IMG/VR virus record: IMGVR_UViG_3300021077_000076
Location: 1-54,859 of that record
Length of the DNA stretch: 54,859 nucleotides
Origin: a virus
Strand: one strand, 5' to 3'
In this document: one piece after another, positions 33,751 to 41,876 of the stretch
How the letters are laid out: every line of letters begins with the position of its first letter
Numbering within the stretch: the first letter of the stretch is position 1
The notes under the pieces: generated by a model
The model's input: only the letters and a program-made list of their open reading frames with translations
Database searches by the model: none
Told to the model about the DNA's origin: nothing
Position numbers and translations under genes: made by a program

Positions 33751-34745
33751 TTGACTATGGCACCATTTAGACGTCGCTCAGCAATGGCAACGTACTCGGG
33801 ATTCAGTTCAACGCCCACGAACCTTCGCTGCAAGGCCAGGGCTACCAAGCCCGTGGTCCCGGCTCCGAGAAAAGGATCGAGCACGAGGGATCCGGTTCGG
33901 CTTGCAAGCCTGATACACGGATCGACCAATGCCGGTGGGAAAGTAGCGAAGTGGGCTTCCGGAAATGGCCGGGTATTGATGTCCAGAACAGACCGAATAT
34001 TCCTGTCGTTAGGACCGCGAACGGAGGAAGAATCGTAATAGTAGTGAGCTTGCTTGCTGAACAAGAACACATACTCGTGGCTTCTCGTGGGGCGATCCTT
34101 GACACTCTCGGGTTGACAGTTTGGCTTGTTCCAGATCAGATCTGTTCGCAAGTACCATCCCGCCGCTTGGAGGGCAAAAGCCAGACGCCAAGGGACACCG
34201 ATTAGGTCCTTCGGCTTCAGCCCTTCGGGGGTTGGAGGGCGGATGTTCATCGCCCGCACAGGGTTCTTCTTATCCGGTGCGCGCCACGTGCGACCACCCG
34301 ATGTGTAGGAATCGCCTATGTTCAACCAGAGCGTCCCATCATCGCGCAGCGTTCGGTATACCTCATTGAAAACCGCCACCAGACTCCGCAGATAGTCCTC
34401 TAGCGACTCCTCCAGCCCGATTTGGCCCTTGATGTGATAGTTGCGAAGCGACCAGTAGGGGGGAGATGTGACACAGGTCTGAAAGACGCCACTAGGCATC
34501 TTGGCGAGAAGTTTCTGGCTATCCCCGATTGCAAGCAGGGACGCCCCGTCAGCCGATTTGAAATAGCGAGTCATCTGATCCCCGGAAGGATCGCGAACGA
34601 CACAGACGCTCGGCCCAGGGGCAGGGCGCCTAATGATTTTGCTGGCGACAGTTGGCAGCGTGAGTTGGTGCACAACCTTCGTTATCGGCGGTGACCTTCT
34701 GGAAGTTGCTGACATCTGTGACGGCATTCCAATTCGTGTTTCCAT
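33747..34745 (-). CDS. Beta-class DNA methyltransferase (probably N4-cytosine)
   Basis: A 332-aa product. Catalytic motif IV TSPPYW (about 93-98) precedes the SAM-binding motif I DPFLGAGTTG (about 290-299) and the following VGVELNPEY, the order of beta-class enzymes. TSPPYW is the form seen in N4-cytosine methyltransferases. WLNIGD and LRTDLIWNKPN are further family segments. The ATG at 34745 was chosen because a promoter lies 6 bp upstream (leaderless); MTRYFKSADG at 34574 is an alternative start. It heads a coupled gene chain. Confidence 0.85.
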   Translation of the reverse strand: METRIGMPSQMSATSRRSPPITKVVHQLTLPTVASKIIRRPAPGPSVCVVRDPSGDQMTRYFKSADGASLLAIGDSQKLLAKMPSGVFQTCVTSPPYWSLRNYHIKGQIGLEESLEDYLRSLVAVFNEVYRTLRDDGTLWLNIGDSYTSGGRTWRAPDKKNPVRAMNIRPPTPEGLKPKDLIGVPWRLAFALQAAGWYLRTDLIWNKPNCQPESVKDRPTRSHEYVFLFSKQAHYYYDSSSVRGPNDRNIRSVLDINTRPFPEAHFATFPPALVDPCIRLASRTGSLVLDPFLGAGTTGLVALALQRRFVGVELNPEYVAIAERRLNGAIVK

Positions 34746-34751
34746 GATCAA

Positions 34752-34780
34752 AGACTAACCGATCTTGTGGTGGTTGTCAA
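34752..34780 (-). promoter_or_regulatory. Leaderless-type promoter of the methyltransferase
   Basis: On the minus strand TTGACA (34775-34780), a 17-bp spacer and TAGTCT (34752-34757) lie 6 bp before the ATG at 34745. The -35 overlaps the stop codon of the upstream gene. The layout matches that of the plus-strand HTH gene. Confidence 0.45.
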
Positions 34781-35079
34781 CCGGATAAGCATGCTAGCAC
34801 TGATGTTTGGTACTTCCCGTGAGGATAATCCGGTAATGGTGGCGAACGAGTGACTGAGATGGGAGGCGGGGCACTCCCGCCTTTTCCCATCTCTTTGATC
34901 TCTCGCGCCTTGCCTTCGGCGATCATCTTCTTGGCATCTTCGGCGCGATGATACCGAATCGCGCGGATCACACCGCGCGCGGTATGAACATCAACCTCAA
35001 CCGGAACCAGCCCTGGCGCTGCACGCATCGCGAGTCGCTTGCGCTGTTTACGTTTCGCCCAATCGCTAAAGTCTCTCAA
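34777..35079 (-). CDS. Small hypothetical protein with WAxR N-terminus
   Basis: A 100-aa basic protein with a TTG start (MRDFSDWAKRK) preceded by GGGGGG. It overlaps the portal stop (TTGA). A middle segment (VDVHTARGVIRAIRYHR) is strand-helix-like. Its N-terminus resembles that of the Pro-rich protein at 30104-30646. Function unknown. Confidence 0.5.
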   Translation of the reverse strand: MRDFSDWAKRKQRKRLAMRAAPGLVPVEVDVHTARGVIRAIRYHRAEDAKKMIAEGKAREIKEMGKGGSAPPPISVTRSPPLPDYPHGKYQTSVLACLSG

Positions 35080-36740
35080 GGCTTACCCCCCTGCCCGGCC
35101 GGCTGGTTCGGCGCCTCGTTCTTGTCAGCTCCTGGCGGTGGCGGCGTGTTCAGGTCATCGAACATGCTGGCCGCTTCGTCGGCCTTCTGCTTTTCGATCT
35201 TGGCGATCATTGCATTCGCGTCCTGCACCCCGAAGATGGGCGCGGCGGCGTTGACGGCCGTATCGCCGTCGATCAGCTCGCCGGTCTTTGCCGACAGGAT
35301 CGTCGTGACCTGCATGTTCTTGTCGTTCTCAGTGGGCGAGAAGTACGCGCCCCACTTGAGCCGGATCCATCCGCCTGGCCCGAGCACCCGCGGCGAACCG
35401 TCGGCGCGCTTCGGGAGGTCGATCTCCAGGACAACCGTCTTGTCGCCCTGCTGGGATTCGACGCCGTGGAACTTCCGCGCCATCATCTCAGCCAGGCGCA
35501 GGATGGGGATCACCCCGCAGTCGCCCCACTGCGATCGGAACTCGTCGGCCTGTTCGAGCATGGGCGCGTAGATGTACTCCATCGCCTTCGCCGACTGGGC
35601 GGCGCCCGACAGCTTCTCGGGGTCGGCCAGCACGCAACGGGTAACGTCCAAGATGTTCTGCTTCAGCCGGTCGACCAGCTTGTGCCCGGCTTCCACACCG
35701 CTCGCGATCATCTCCAGGTATTTGGCGTCGCCCTGGCTGCCGACGTAGAGGGCGTTGTCGCTGCCCTTCCGTACCGACCCGCCCATGGCCAGCAGTTCCT
35801 TCGGGTCGATCTTGAGCACCAGCGTCGGGTCGAGGTTGAGGAGTAGCGCCTTGTTCATCTGCGAGAGTAGCCGGTCGATCGTGTCAAACGATTGCCAAGC
35901 GCCCTGGCAGTCGGGGTCGCCGTCCTCTTGCTCAATGACCGGCTTGTTCTGAATCCACACGCCCGGGAACACGCGCAGGCCGTGCTCGGCCGTCGACTCG
36001 ATTTGCCAGGCGAGGTTCGCCGCCGGCTCCAGCTTCACCGGCTTGTACACGGTGTCGTCCTGGTCGGTGATGATCCTCCGGTAGAGGTACTCCACCAACC
36101 GAGTGGTGACCTCGCCAGTCTTGGGGTCGGTCGAGAACTCCTCCTGCGGGTAGCGGTAGATGATGAGTGCCGCCAGCGGTTCGAGCGCGCGGCGATCCTT
36201 CCAGAGGATCTGGACGTGCTTCGGGTTGTGGACCTGCATCACGAAGCGACCGCGCTTCAGGTGCAGGGTTACCATCACCGAACCGCACGCCCCACCAACG
36301 GCTCGGGCCTCGCGCCACCGCGCCCAGAAGCGCATCTGCTCCATGCACGCGTGGAGAAAGTCGTCGGTGTCCGGGTCGCCCTCGACCTCGACATCGGGCT
36401 TGCGCGCATCGCTGAACAGCAGGCCGGTGAAGCGGTCGACGATCGCTTTCGCCAGGTTGTACGGCGCCGTAGGACGCTTCTGGCGGGCCAGTAGGTTGAG
36501 CGCCGGTTGACTCCAGCCAAAAGGGACCTGGACGTTGGGGCTTACTGTCTCAGCTGCGTCGGCGTTCTGGCCCCACCAGTCGAACTGAAGGTGGGCGTAC
36601 TGAAGGCAGTTATAGTGGGATTCCCATCTGTTGATCTGCCGGAACCTCTGGGTTTCACCAACGACGGCGTTGTCGCAGAAATATTTCTTCACGTCCGCAG
36701 CGAGCGGAATCCTCACTTGCACGTTGGCAGTCTGGCTCAT
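35076..36740 (-). CDS. Portal protein
   Basis: A 554-aa protein. N-terminal RFRQINRWESHY and LAKAIVDRFTGLLFS, a central beta-rich wing domain (HNPKHVQILWKDRR, VTTRLVEYLYRR), the crown/stem helices (FDTIDRLLSQMNKALLLNLDPTLVLKID, SAKAMEYIYAPMLEQADEFRSQWG) and a disordered Pro/Gln C-terminus fit SPP1/T7-type portals. It is the dodecameric DNA gate that joins terminase, capsid and neck. Start and stop overlap neighbouring genes. Confidence 0.85.
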   Translation of the reverse strand: MSQTANVQVRIPLAADVKKYFCDNAVVGETQRFRQINRWESHYNCLQYAHLQFDWWGQNADAAETVSPNVQVPFGWSQPALNLLARQKRPTAPYNLAKAIVDRFTGLLFSDARKPDVEVEGDPDTDDFLHACMEQMRFWARWREARAVGGACGSVMVTLHLKRGRFVMQVHNPKHVQILWKDRRALEPLAALIIYRYPQEEFSTDPKTGEVTTRLVEYLYRRIITDQDDTVYKPVKLEPAANLAWQIESTAEHGLRVFPGVWIQNKPVIEQEDGDPDCQGAWQSFDTIDRLLSQMNKALLLNLDPTLVLKIDPKELLAMGGSVRKGSDNALYVGSQGDAKYLEMIASGVEAGHKLVDRLKQNILDVTRCVLADPEKLSGAAQSAKAMEYIYAPMLEQADEFRSQWGDCGVIPILRLAEMMARKFHGVESQQGDKTVVLEIDLPKRADGSPRVLGPGGWIRLKWGAYFSPTENDKNMQVTTILSAKTGELIDGDTAVNAAAPIFGVQDANAMIAKIEKQKADEAASMFDDLNTPPPPGADKNEAPNQPAGQGGKP

Positions 36741-37645
36741 GGCATCACCAAGGCAAAGCGGTCCTGCGACCGGTAGCGGACTTGACCGTAATACGGCGAG
36801 TAAGCCTCGTACGAAAGGTTTTGGTTGGCCTCGTCGAAGCGTAGGTCAGACACCCAACCTCCACCGTACGGCACCTGATACTGATAGTTGCACTCAATCT
36901 GGTGGCACACGGTGCCGTCTCCGCGCGTATTCGTGCGATGCCGGACAATCTGCGCGCCGTCATAATCTGCGTCGACGTGGCCACAGAGCACGATGCGCAC
37001 AGCACTGCGCGCGCTGGCCAGGTTGGCCCACAGTTCAGCGCCAGCGCTATGCCCTTCGGTCGGTGTGGTTTCCAGCACCGACCCGATGGCCGTCGCGGCC
37101 GTTTCCTGCGTGCCGTCCCAGTTAAGCCAGCAATGCGTCACCAGCATGACCGGCATACCCGGGTGCGCGTCGATGATGCCCGCCGCCCACGTGACAACCG
37201 CATCGCGCGGCAACCACTCGAGGCAAACCACCAGCCACTCGCGCCCCGCCAGAGTCACCAAACCCCAGGTGTTTTCGACGTGACCCGCGGTCATGGGCGT
37301 GAGCCACGATGAAAGCTGTACGTAGGTGTTGATGAGGGTTGTGCGAGTCAGGATCGGCAAGTAGTCATGGTTGCCGGGCACCGCAGCCCACTTGATGCCG
37401 GCGGCAGTCAAGCGCCCCAGCTGCGTTTGCACGACAGGCCAGTTGGGCAGATACAGGCCGGTCACGTTGTCGTCGACTAGGTCGCCGAGAAGCAGCACAA
37501 GGTCCGGGCTTTGAGCGATGGCCCAGGTAATCTGGTCCGCAAAAATCGACGGGTCATTCGAGGTCGCGTATTGCGGATCGGAGATGGTCAGCACCCGCCC
37601 GGGTTTCACGGCCGACTCACGCGCGAGCAAAGAAGGATGCGTCAT
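36737..37645 (-). CDS. Calcineurin-like metallophosphoesterase
   Basis: A 302-aa protein with the ordered metal-binding motifs ISDPQY (Asp23), LLGDLVDD (54-58), PGNHDY (90-95), a VTHCW segment and CGHVD. The usual D-x-H of motif I is D-x-Q. The C-terminal ~60 residues are beta-rich. Phosphomonoester, phosphodiester or surface-polymer substrates are all possible. Coupled to the LamG-type gene (upstream) and portal (downstream), it may be virion-associated. Confidence 0.8.
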   Translation of the reverse strand: MTHPSLLARESAVKPGRVLTISDPQYATSNDPSIFADQITWAIAQSPDLVLLLGDLVDDNVTGLYLPNWPVVQTQLGRLTAAGIKWAAVPGNHDYLPILTRTTLINTYVQLSSWLTPMTAGHVENTWGLVTLAGREWLVVCLEWLPRDAVVTWAAGIIDAHPGMPVMLVTHCWLNWDGTQETAATAIGSVLETTPTEGHSAGAELWANLASARSAVRIVLCGHVDADYDGAQIVRHRTNTRGDGTVCHQIECNYQYQVPYGGGWVSDLRFDEANQNLSYEAYSPYYGQVRYRSQDRFALVMP

Positions 37646-38673
37646 CAGTACCGCTTCGCTCCCTTGTTGTAGAGCGCCTTAAGGTATGCCGCCGAACGCG
37701 CCACAGATTCGATCCAAGAGGGCCCCTGGTAGAGGTCGCCGCCCTCGCCCGTGAGTGCCGTGGGCTCTCCAAAAATCCAGGGCGAAGTCCCACCGGCACG
37801 CCACCCGATGTTCCCGGTTTGCGCCAGCGCAGTCCCGACCTCCAACCCGTTGCAGTAAAGATGCACGAAGGCGCCATCGTAGACACCCGACAGCAGACAC
37901 CACTCGCCCGTCGGCACAATCATTGCCGACCCAACACCCACAGCCACGTAGCTGGCACCCGACGTATAGACGCTGAAGTACAGTCCGCCGGCTGCGTTCA
38001 TGTAGAGCGCGACAATCTGAAAGGGGGCGTTCCACGCGCTCGGCGCATAGGGTTTATGAATGATGCGGCACGAACCCGTCGCCCGCTTGTAGACGATGAT
38101 TTTCACCCATACCGAAACGGTCAGCAGATTCCCGGCAGGTTCAAATGCCCCGGCTGCGGACGCAATACCGATGTCGGTTGTGCTGCCGGGTAAAAAGACG
38201 CTGCCGCCCAGTCCGCCCGTAATGCCAGGTTGCCCTTGCGGCCCCACGCACGCACAGATCGGGGTTCCCCGTGCGGCTGAAAAGTCGAGTGTCCCCGTGA
38301 CCTCGTTCTTGTAGTTGGTCCCGTTCCATAGATCGTTCCACTTCATATAGGCCAGCGTGCTCGCATCCATGCCCGGATCGGCATAGGGAGGGATCGCAAC
38401 CGCGGACTGCGGCTTGTACGAAAGTCCCGTCGGCGAGGTCGAATCCTCGGTGAGAACGTTGCCATCGGTTCCGCTCACGTGCTGGGCGACAAGTCCCGTC
38501 GCCGTCTCGACGGCGATATCCCCCTTCGTCGCGAGCGAAACCACGTCGAGCTGACTTGAGGGAACCTTGCTGTCGGAACCGAGCGTCGCCACACCGTTCG
38601 CTGCCGCCTTTTGCGTGGTTGGAACGTATCCATCCAGAGAGATGGGTGGGCCTCCGCAGCGTTGATAGCTCAT
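37645..38673 (-). CDS. LamG/concanavalin-like tail-fibre-type protein
   Basis: A 342-aa protein. The N-terminus has the fibre-type element AANGVATLGSDSKVPSSQL, found where fibres are anchored. The C-terminal ~200 residues have the alternating strands of a concanavalin/LamG fold (LTVSVWVKIIVYKR, GEWCLLSGVYDGAFVHLYCNGLEVG). It probably binds host-surface polysaccharide. It lies apart from the main fibre cluster at 50-53 kb. Confidence 0.7.
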   Translation of the reverse strand: MSYQRCGGPPISLDGYVPTTQKAAANGVATLGSDSKVPSSQLDVVSLATKGDIAVETATGLVAQHVSGTDGNVLTEDSTSPTGLSYKPQSAVAIPPYADPGMDASTLAYMKWNDLWNGTNYKNEVTGTLDFSAARGTPICACVGPQGQPGITGGLGGSVFLPGSTTDIGIASAAGAFEPAGNLLTVSVWVKIIVYKRATGSCRIIHKPYAPSAWNAPFQIVALYMNAAGGLYFSVYTSGASYVAVGVGSAMIVPTGEWCLLSGVYDGAFVHLYCNGLEVGTALAQTGNIGWRAGGTSPWIFGEPTALTGEGGDLYQGPSWIESVARSAAYLKALYNKGAKRY

Positions 38674-38942
38674 AGCTCTACCTTACCACCGGTAGCCTCT
38701 GGGATGATAGCCGCGCTCAAGGCCCGTACCCAAATCCGGTTCCACCAGCTCGGCCGCAGGGCCGCCACCTGAGCGTCAAGTTCCACCGGAACGCCTTCCA
38801 TGCTGGTCACGGTCGGATCCGGCATGGTATTGGCGAGGACCCGCAGGACCCGCGCTACCGGGGCACGAACGACCGAATCGTCCGCTGGTTCTCCATCCGG
38901 TGTTGTCGGATCTGCTCCTGTTGGGACATGTCCTTGATCCAT
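38670..38942 (-). CDS. Small hypothetical protein
   Basis: A 90-aa protein. The ATG at 38942 was chosen because GGAGGAG lies 8 nt upstream; it overlaps the end of the preceding gene by 88 bp in another frame. The C-terminus (ALRPSWWNRIWVRALSAAI) is amphipathic. Its stop overlaps the LamG-type start. Confidence 0.5.
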   Translation of the reverse strand: MDQGHVPTGADPTTPDGEPADDSVVRAPVARVLRVLANTMPDPTVTSMEGVPVELDAQVAALRPSWWNRIWVRALSAAIIPEATGGKVEL

Positions 38943-39316
38943 CGCCAAAACTCCTCCGGCCCGCTGAACCAGGCCGCGACCTGTGCTTCCGTCAGTGCCA
39001 GCCGCTTCGGCAATTTCCTGTCCGCCGGCCTCCGCCACTGGGCTTCGAGAATTGGCCGCGACGGCTCGAATGGGTTCGTTGACTCGCAGCCGGGCGGAAT
39101 GGTGTTTGCCGGCCAGTACACGAATCCCGCCCGCTCCAAGGCCTGCTTGAACTGCTCGATTCTCCGGCCGTGCTGGGACTCTGCCACCACCTCCCGGTGC
39201 TGGACTGGGTCGAAGGCAGGGCGGGCTGGAGAATCGGCCGCTGACGTCCCGTCCTTGATCGCCTGCATCGTGCGGGCAAATTCCTCTTGATTGAACGGCG
39301 CCAGCGGCGTTGCCAT
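38855..39316 (-). CDS. Hypothetical protein
   Basis: A 153-aa charged, helical protein starting MATPLAPFNQEEF, coupled to the 48-aa gene upstream by TGATG. The middle contains ERAGFVYWPANTIPPG and the C-terminus WFSGPEEFWRWIKDM. No family was recognised. Confidence 0.55.
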   Translation of the reverse strand: MATPLAPFNQEEFARTMQAIKDGTSAADSPARPAFDPVQHREVVAESQHGRRIEQFKQALERAGFVYWPANTIPPGCESTNPFEPSRPILEAQWRRPADRKLPKRLALTEAQVAAWFSGPEEFWRWIKDMSQQEQIRQHRMENQRTIRSFVPR

Positions 39317-39462
39317 CAGGACCCCAGGGGGATGATGGGGGTGAGGGGCGTTGCCTCGGTGTGCTTCGGCTCGGCCACCTCGCCCTTGTCGAGCGGCGGG
39401 TGCGGCTGGAACTTTGGCGTGTGCTCGTCTTGGTCGCAGTCGCGCTTGCGTTCGTCTGCCAT
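39316..39462 (-). CDS. Small hypothetical protein
   Basis: A 48-aa hydrophilic protein starting MADERKRDCDQDEH. The short start has GGAGG 5 nt upstream, whereas the longer frame runs into the sedolisin gene without an RBS. Its stop overlaps the next start by one base. Confidence 0.5.
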   Translation of the reverse strand: MADERKRDCDQDEHTPKFQPHPPLDKGEVAEPKHTEATPLTPIIPLGS

Positions 39463-39506
39463 GGGAACCTCCAGGGAGAAGCCTATCACAACGGGGCGGG
39501 AGTGGT

Positions 39507-40703
39507 TTAGACGGACTTGCCGTCTACCGTCACGCCGATCCCGGTCCCGGTCACCACGATGGTCCGGGTGGTGGGCGGGGTGGGCGTTGGGGTGGGAGTG
39601 GGCGGCGTCGGGGTGGGTACGGGCACCGGCTGCAGGGAGCCCAGCAGCTTGGTCACCACGGGCACGCCCAGGCCGGTACAGCAATCGTAGCCAGACTTAG
39701 CCACGTAGGTCCCGTTGTTGCCCGAGGTGATGTCCCGCATGGCGCCGGCCGCCAGAGCGTAGATAGCCGCCGATAGGTTGCCGACGTTCGCGCCCAGGGT
39801 CGCGGACAGGTACGCCGCGATGGCCGCCCACATGGGCGCAACCGCGCTGGTTCCACCCACCACGGTGGGCCCGCTCGTCGAGTCCACGACGATGTTCCAG
39901 CCGGTGTTGGGATCCGCGCAGCCCGCGACGTCGGGGACGCCGCGCATCTTGTTGCCCGGAACGCCGGCCTTCGCCTGGTAACTCGGCAGGGAGAACTTCG
40001 CGCTCACGCCTCCGCCAGTCGCGCCGCCCGAGCTGCCGTCGTTCCACACGACCTCGGAATTGGGGGACAGCGATGGCAGGCTGGTGCCGCCGCATCCGAC
40101 CACGTTGGGTGACGATGCCGGGAAGTCCACGTGCTTGCCCGTCTCACCATCGCTCGAACCGTTGTCGCCAGCCGCACAGGTGACCGTGATGCCGGCAGCC
40201 GTGGCAGCCTGAAATGCGTTGTTGAAGGCCGTGATCGAAGCAGAAGGCCAGTCGTCTTCCGGCCCGCCCCACGAAATAGAGATGCAGTCCATCTTGTCCG
40301 TGATGGCCTGCTGGATCGCCGCCAAGAAGCCGTCGTCCGTATTGGGAGCCATGTAGCAGTGCAGTGCCGCGCCGGGGGCCATGCCTCCGACCACGCACAG
40401 GTCGAGCATGACCTCCACGTAGTCGCCTGCCGTATCGCCCGGCTGGTTGGTCGCTCCGCTGATCGAGTGGAACACCACCGGTGCCACCGCAGGATAGCCG
40501 AGCGACTTGAAATAAGCTGTCAGGACCGCCTGGTCAAAACCGCCCCCGAGCTCGATGACTGCAATCTTCTTGCCCGCGCCAACCGCCGCGCTCATCGGTA
40601 GTCCGTAGAAGGCCGCGAGCTGCTTGGGCGTGTAGTTGACCCCCGTGACGTGGGAGCGGATGCGCGAGAACTTGTAGTATGGGCGAATCTTCAGTTTCGA
40701 CAT
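39507..40703 (-). CDS. Sedolisin (S53) serine-carboxyl peptidase, kumamolisin-like, no propeptide
   Basis: A 398-aa protein closely following kumamolisin-type catalytic domains. The Glu97-x3-Asp101 pair (VEVMLD), the oxyanion Asp180 (AAGDNGS), the nucleophile Ser286 in GGTSAVAP and a C-terminal Ca-site region (DITSGNN, CTGLGVP) are all present. ISISWGGPED and GRGVPDVAG-like segments also match. The ~170-residue inhibitory prodomain of secreted sedolisins is missing and there is no signal peptide. The C-terminus adds a Pro-Thr repeat linker and a short strand-like tail, suggesting display on a particle. Confidence 0.88.
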   Translation of the reverse strand: MSKLKIRPYYKFSRIRSHVTGVNYTPKQLAAFYGLPMSAAVGAGKKIAVIELGGGFDQAVLTAYFKSLGYPAVAPVVFHSISGATNQPGDTAGDYVEVMLDLCVVGGMAPGAALHCYMAPNTDDGFLAAIQQAITDKMDCISISWGGPEDDWPSASITAFNNAFQAATAAGITVTCAAGDNGSSDGETGKHVDFPASSPNVVGCGGTSLPSLSPNSEVVWNDGSSGGATGGGVSAKFSLPSYQAKAGVPGNKMRGVPDVAGCADPNTGWNIVVDSTSGPTVVGGTSAVAPMWAAIAAYLSATLGANVGNLSAAIYALAAGAMRDITSGNNGTYVAKSGYDCCTGLGVPVVTKLLGSLQPVPVPTPTPPTPTPTPTPPTTRTIVVTGTGIGVTVDGKSV

Positions 40704-40753
40704 GGCAGTGTGCCTTTCGGTGTTGGGTGGATGTGGTTGGGCGGAACGGGGCT

Positions 40754-41104
40754 TCAGCGCCCATATCCGCCGTGGTCCGGCAACATCGGGATGGGGTTTT
40801 CGAAGCCAATCTTCTTCTTGTCGGTCTCGCCGCCGTTGTAGTAGCGCGATCGGGCCGCCATCTCGATCTCGGTCTCGTGGCCGGGGCCGACTGCACCGAG
40901 CGACCGATACTCCTTTTCCTCGGCCACCACCTTCGCGTCCCAGATGGCGTTCATCTGGTCCGCCGCCATGACCCGAATTCTCTTCAGGTCGGCGGGCAAG
41001 CAGGTCGGCTCGCTCGCGGTGCGCTTCAGCATCACCACGTCGAAGGGGCAGGTCGTGGGCTTCTCGGTCCGGGGGGCGTCGTTCATTTCGCGGGGGTCAG
41101 ACAT
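40754..41104 (-). CDS. Hypothetical protein
   Basis: A 116-aa charged protein (MSDPREMNDAP start, GGAG upstream), probably largely disordered, ending in a GGETDKKKIGF / PMLPDHGGYGR tail. It lies just upstream of the sedolisin gene and may be co-translated with it. Confidence 0.5.
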   Translation of the reverse strand: MSDPREMNDAPRTEKPTTCPFDVVMLKRTASEPTCLPADLKRIRVMAADQMNAIWDAKVVAEEKEYRSLGAVGPGHETEIEMAARSRYYNGGETDKKKIGFENPIPMLPDHGGYGR

Positions 41105-41361
41105 TGGGGACTCCTATTGCTCTTTGTCTCGTTGGACTTTTCTAAGAGCCGTTGTAGACGCCGGCTCTTGATTTCCGGTCCTACCTGCTTCAACTCCAGT
41201 CCATACTCGCTTGGCTCTATGGCCTCGAAGTCTATATCGGACCGCCGCTTCAGGGGTGTATCGAATTTCCGCCAGCTATCGCGTACAACATGCTGCGGAC
41301 GCTTGAATCGTCGGTCAACGGAGACAACTCCTGGCCATAGACGCTCGTGCTGCTCGACCAT
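41083..41361 (-). CDS. Hypothetical protein downstream of regulator
   Basis: A 92-aa basic protein that overlaps the XRE gene by 47 bp and the next gene by 22 bp. The DNA is less GC-rich than average. There is no clear RBS, so translation may depend on coupling to the regulator. Unknown function. Confidence 0.4.
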   Translation of the reverse strand: MVEQHERLWPGVVSVDRRFKRPQHVVRDSWRKFDTPLKRRSDIDFEAIEPSEYGLELKQVGPEIKSRRLQRLLEKSNETKSNRSPQCLTPAK

Positions 41362-41527
41362 GGATGATCTTCTCGAAGGCCAGGTCGAGCTTCTGCGCGA
41401 CGTCCCGCCGGGGCAGGACCTCGGCCGCCTCGATGCGGGCCAGCTCCCGGATGCTGACGCCGGAAAGCTGGGCCATTTCCCTCTGGCCGACGCCGAGGAT
41501 TACGCGGAGGAGCTTGATGGCGAACAT
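41315..41527 (-). CDS. XRE/Cro-type HTH regulator
   Basis: A ~70-aa protein. The helix-turn-helix REMAQLSGVSIRELARIEA has the Q-x-x-x-A-x-x-x-G-x-x pattern of the XRE family. A second helical part (RRDVAQKLDLAFEKII) follows. A longer form from GTG 41557 is possible, but the ATG at 41527 lies 7 bp after a promoter-like element and inside a 9-bp dyad. That fits a leaderless, self-regulated gene. Confidence 0.7.
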   Translation of the reverse strand: MFAIKLLRVILGVGQREMAQLSGVSIRELARIEAAEVLPRRDVAQKLDLAFEKIIHGRAARASMARSCLR

Positions 41528-41564
41528 CTGGCAGTAATCTGCCAGATTCGTAGCCACCGGTCAA
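41526..41564 (-). promoter_or_regulatory. Promoter with overlapping operator-like dyad of the XRE gene
   Basis: TTGACC (41559-41564), an 18-bp spacer and AGATTA (41535-41540) precede the ATG at 41527. A perfect 9-bp dyad, ATCTGGCAG-4 bp-CTGCCAGAT (41526-41547), is centred on the -10-like element and reaches the start codon. Binding there would block both transcription and initiation. Confidence 0.4.
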
Positions 41565-41570
41565 TCCCCC

Positions 41571-41615
41571 AAAAAAGGAGTAGCCCTCACCGGGAGGACC
41601 AATCTCGGTGAGGGC
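41571..41615 (-). terminator. Rho-independent terminator
   Basis: On the minus strand GCCCTCACCG pairs with CGGTGAGGGC (10 bp, 13-nt loop). A TTTTTT run (41571-41576) follows 6 nt after the stem. It ends the small transcription unit of the 67-aa gene and insulates the XRE gene. Confidence 0.85.
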
Positions 41616-41655
41616 CCAGAAGGACCACGAACATGCAGGACCTATGCTGCCACGG

Positions 41656-41859
41656 TTAGGCGGCGTCCGTCAAGTCGCGCAGTAGGGGCCGCTCGACGCT
41701 CGTCATCCTGGCTGGGTCAGAGAAGACCAGCTCCTGCTCTGCGATGATGGCGGCCCGCTTGGCGCGAATCTCCGCCAGCGCCTGGGCGCACGCCTGCTGC
41801 CCGCAAACGCAAACCTTATCCCGGACGACACTCCATCTCAGCTTTTCCGCAGTTCCCAT
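41656..41859 (-). CDS. Small hypothetical protein with CxC motif
   Basis: A 67-aa helical protein with VCVCGQQAC near the N-terminus. It has its own upstream promoter-like sequence and a strong terminator downstream, so it may be expressed independently of the late operon. Unknown function. Confidence 0.5.
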   Translation of the reverse strand: MGTAEKLRWSVVRDKVCVCGQQACAQALAEIRAKRAAIIAEQELVFSDPARMTSVERPLLRDLTDAA

Positions 41860-41876
41860 GGCATGACCTCATGTTC

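Noticed and set aside
39560-39640. GC-rich repeat (ccccaacgcc/ggggtggg) as a regulatory or G-quadruplex element
   Set aside because: It encodes the Pro-Thr linker of the sedolisin and is explained by that coding sequence.
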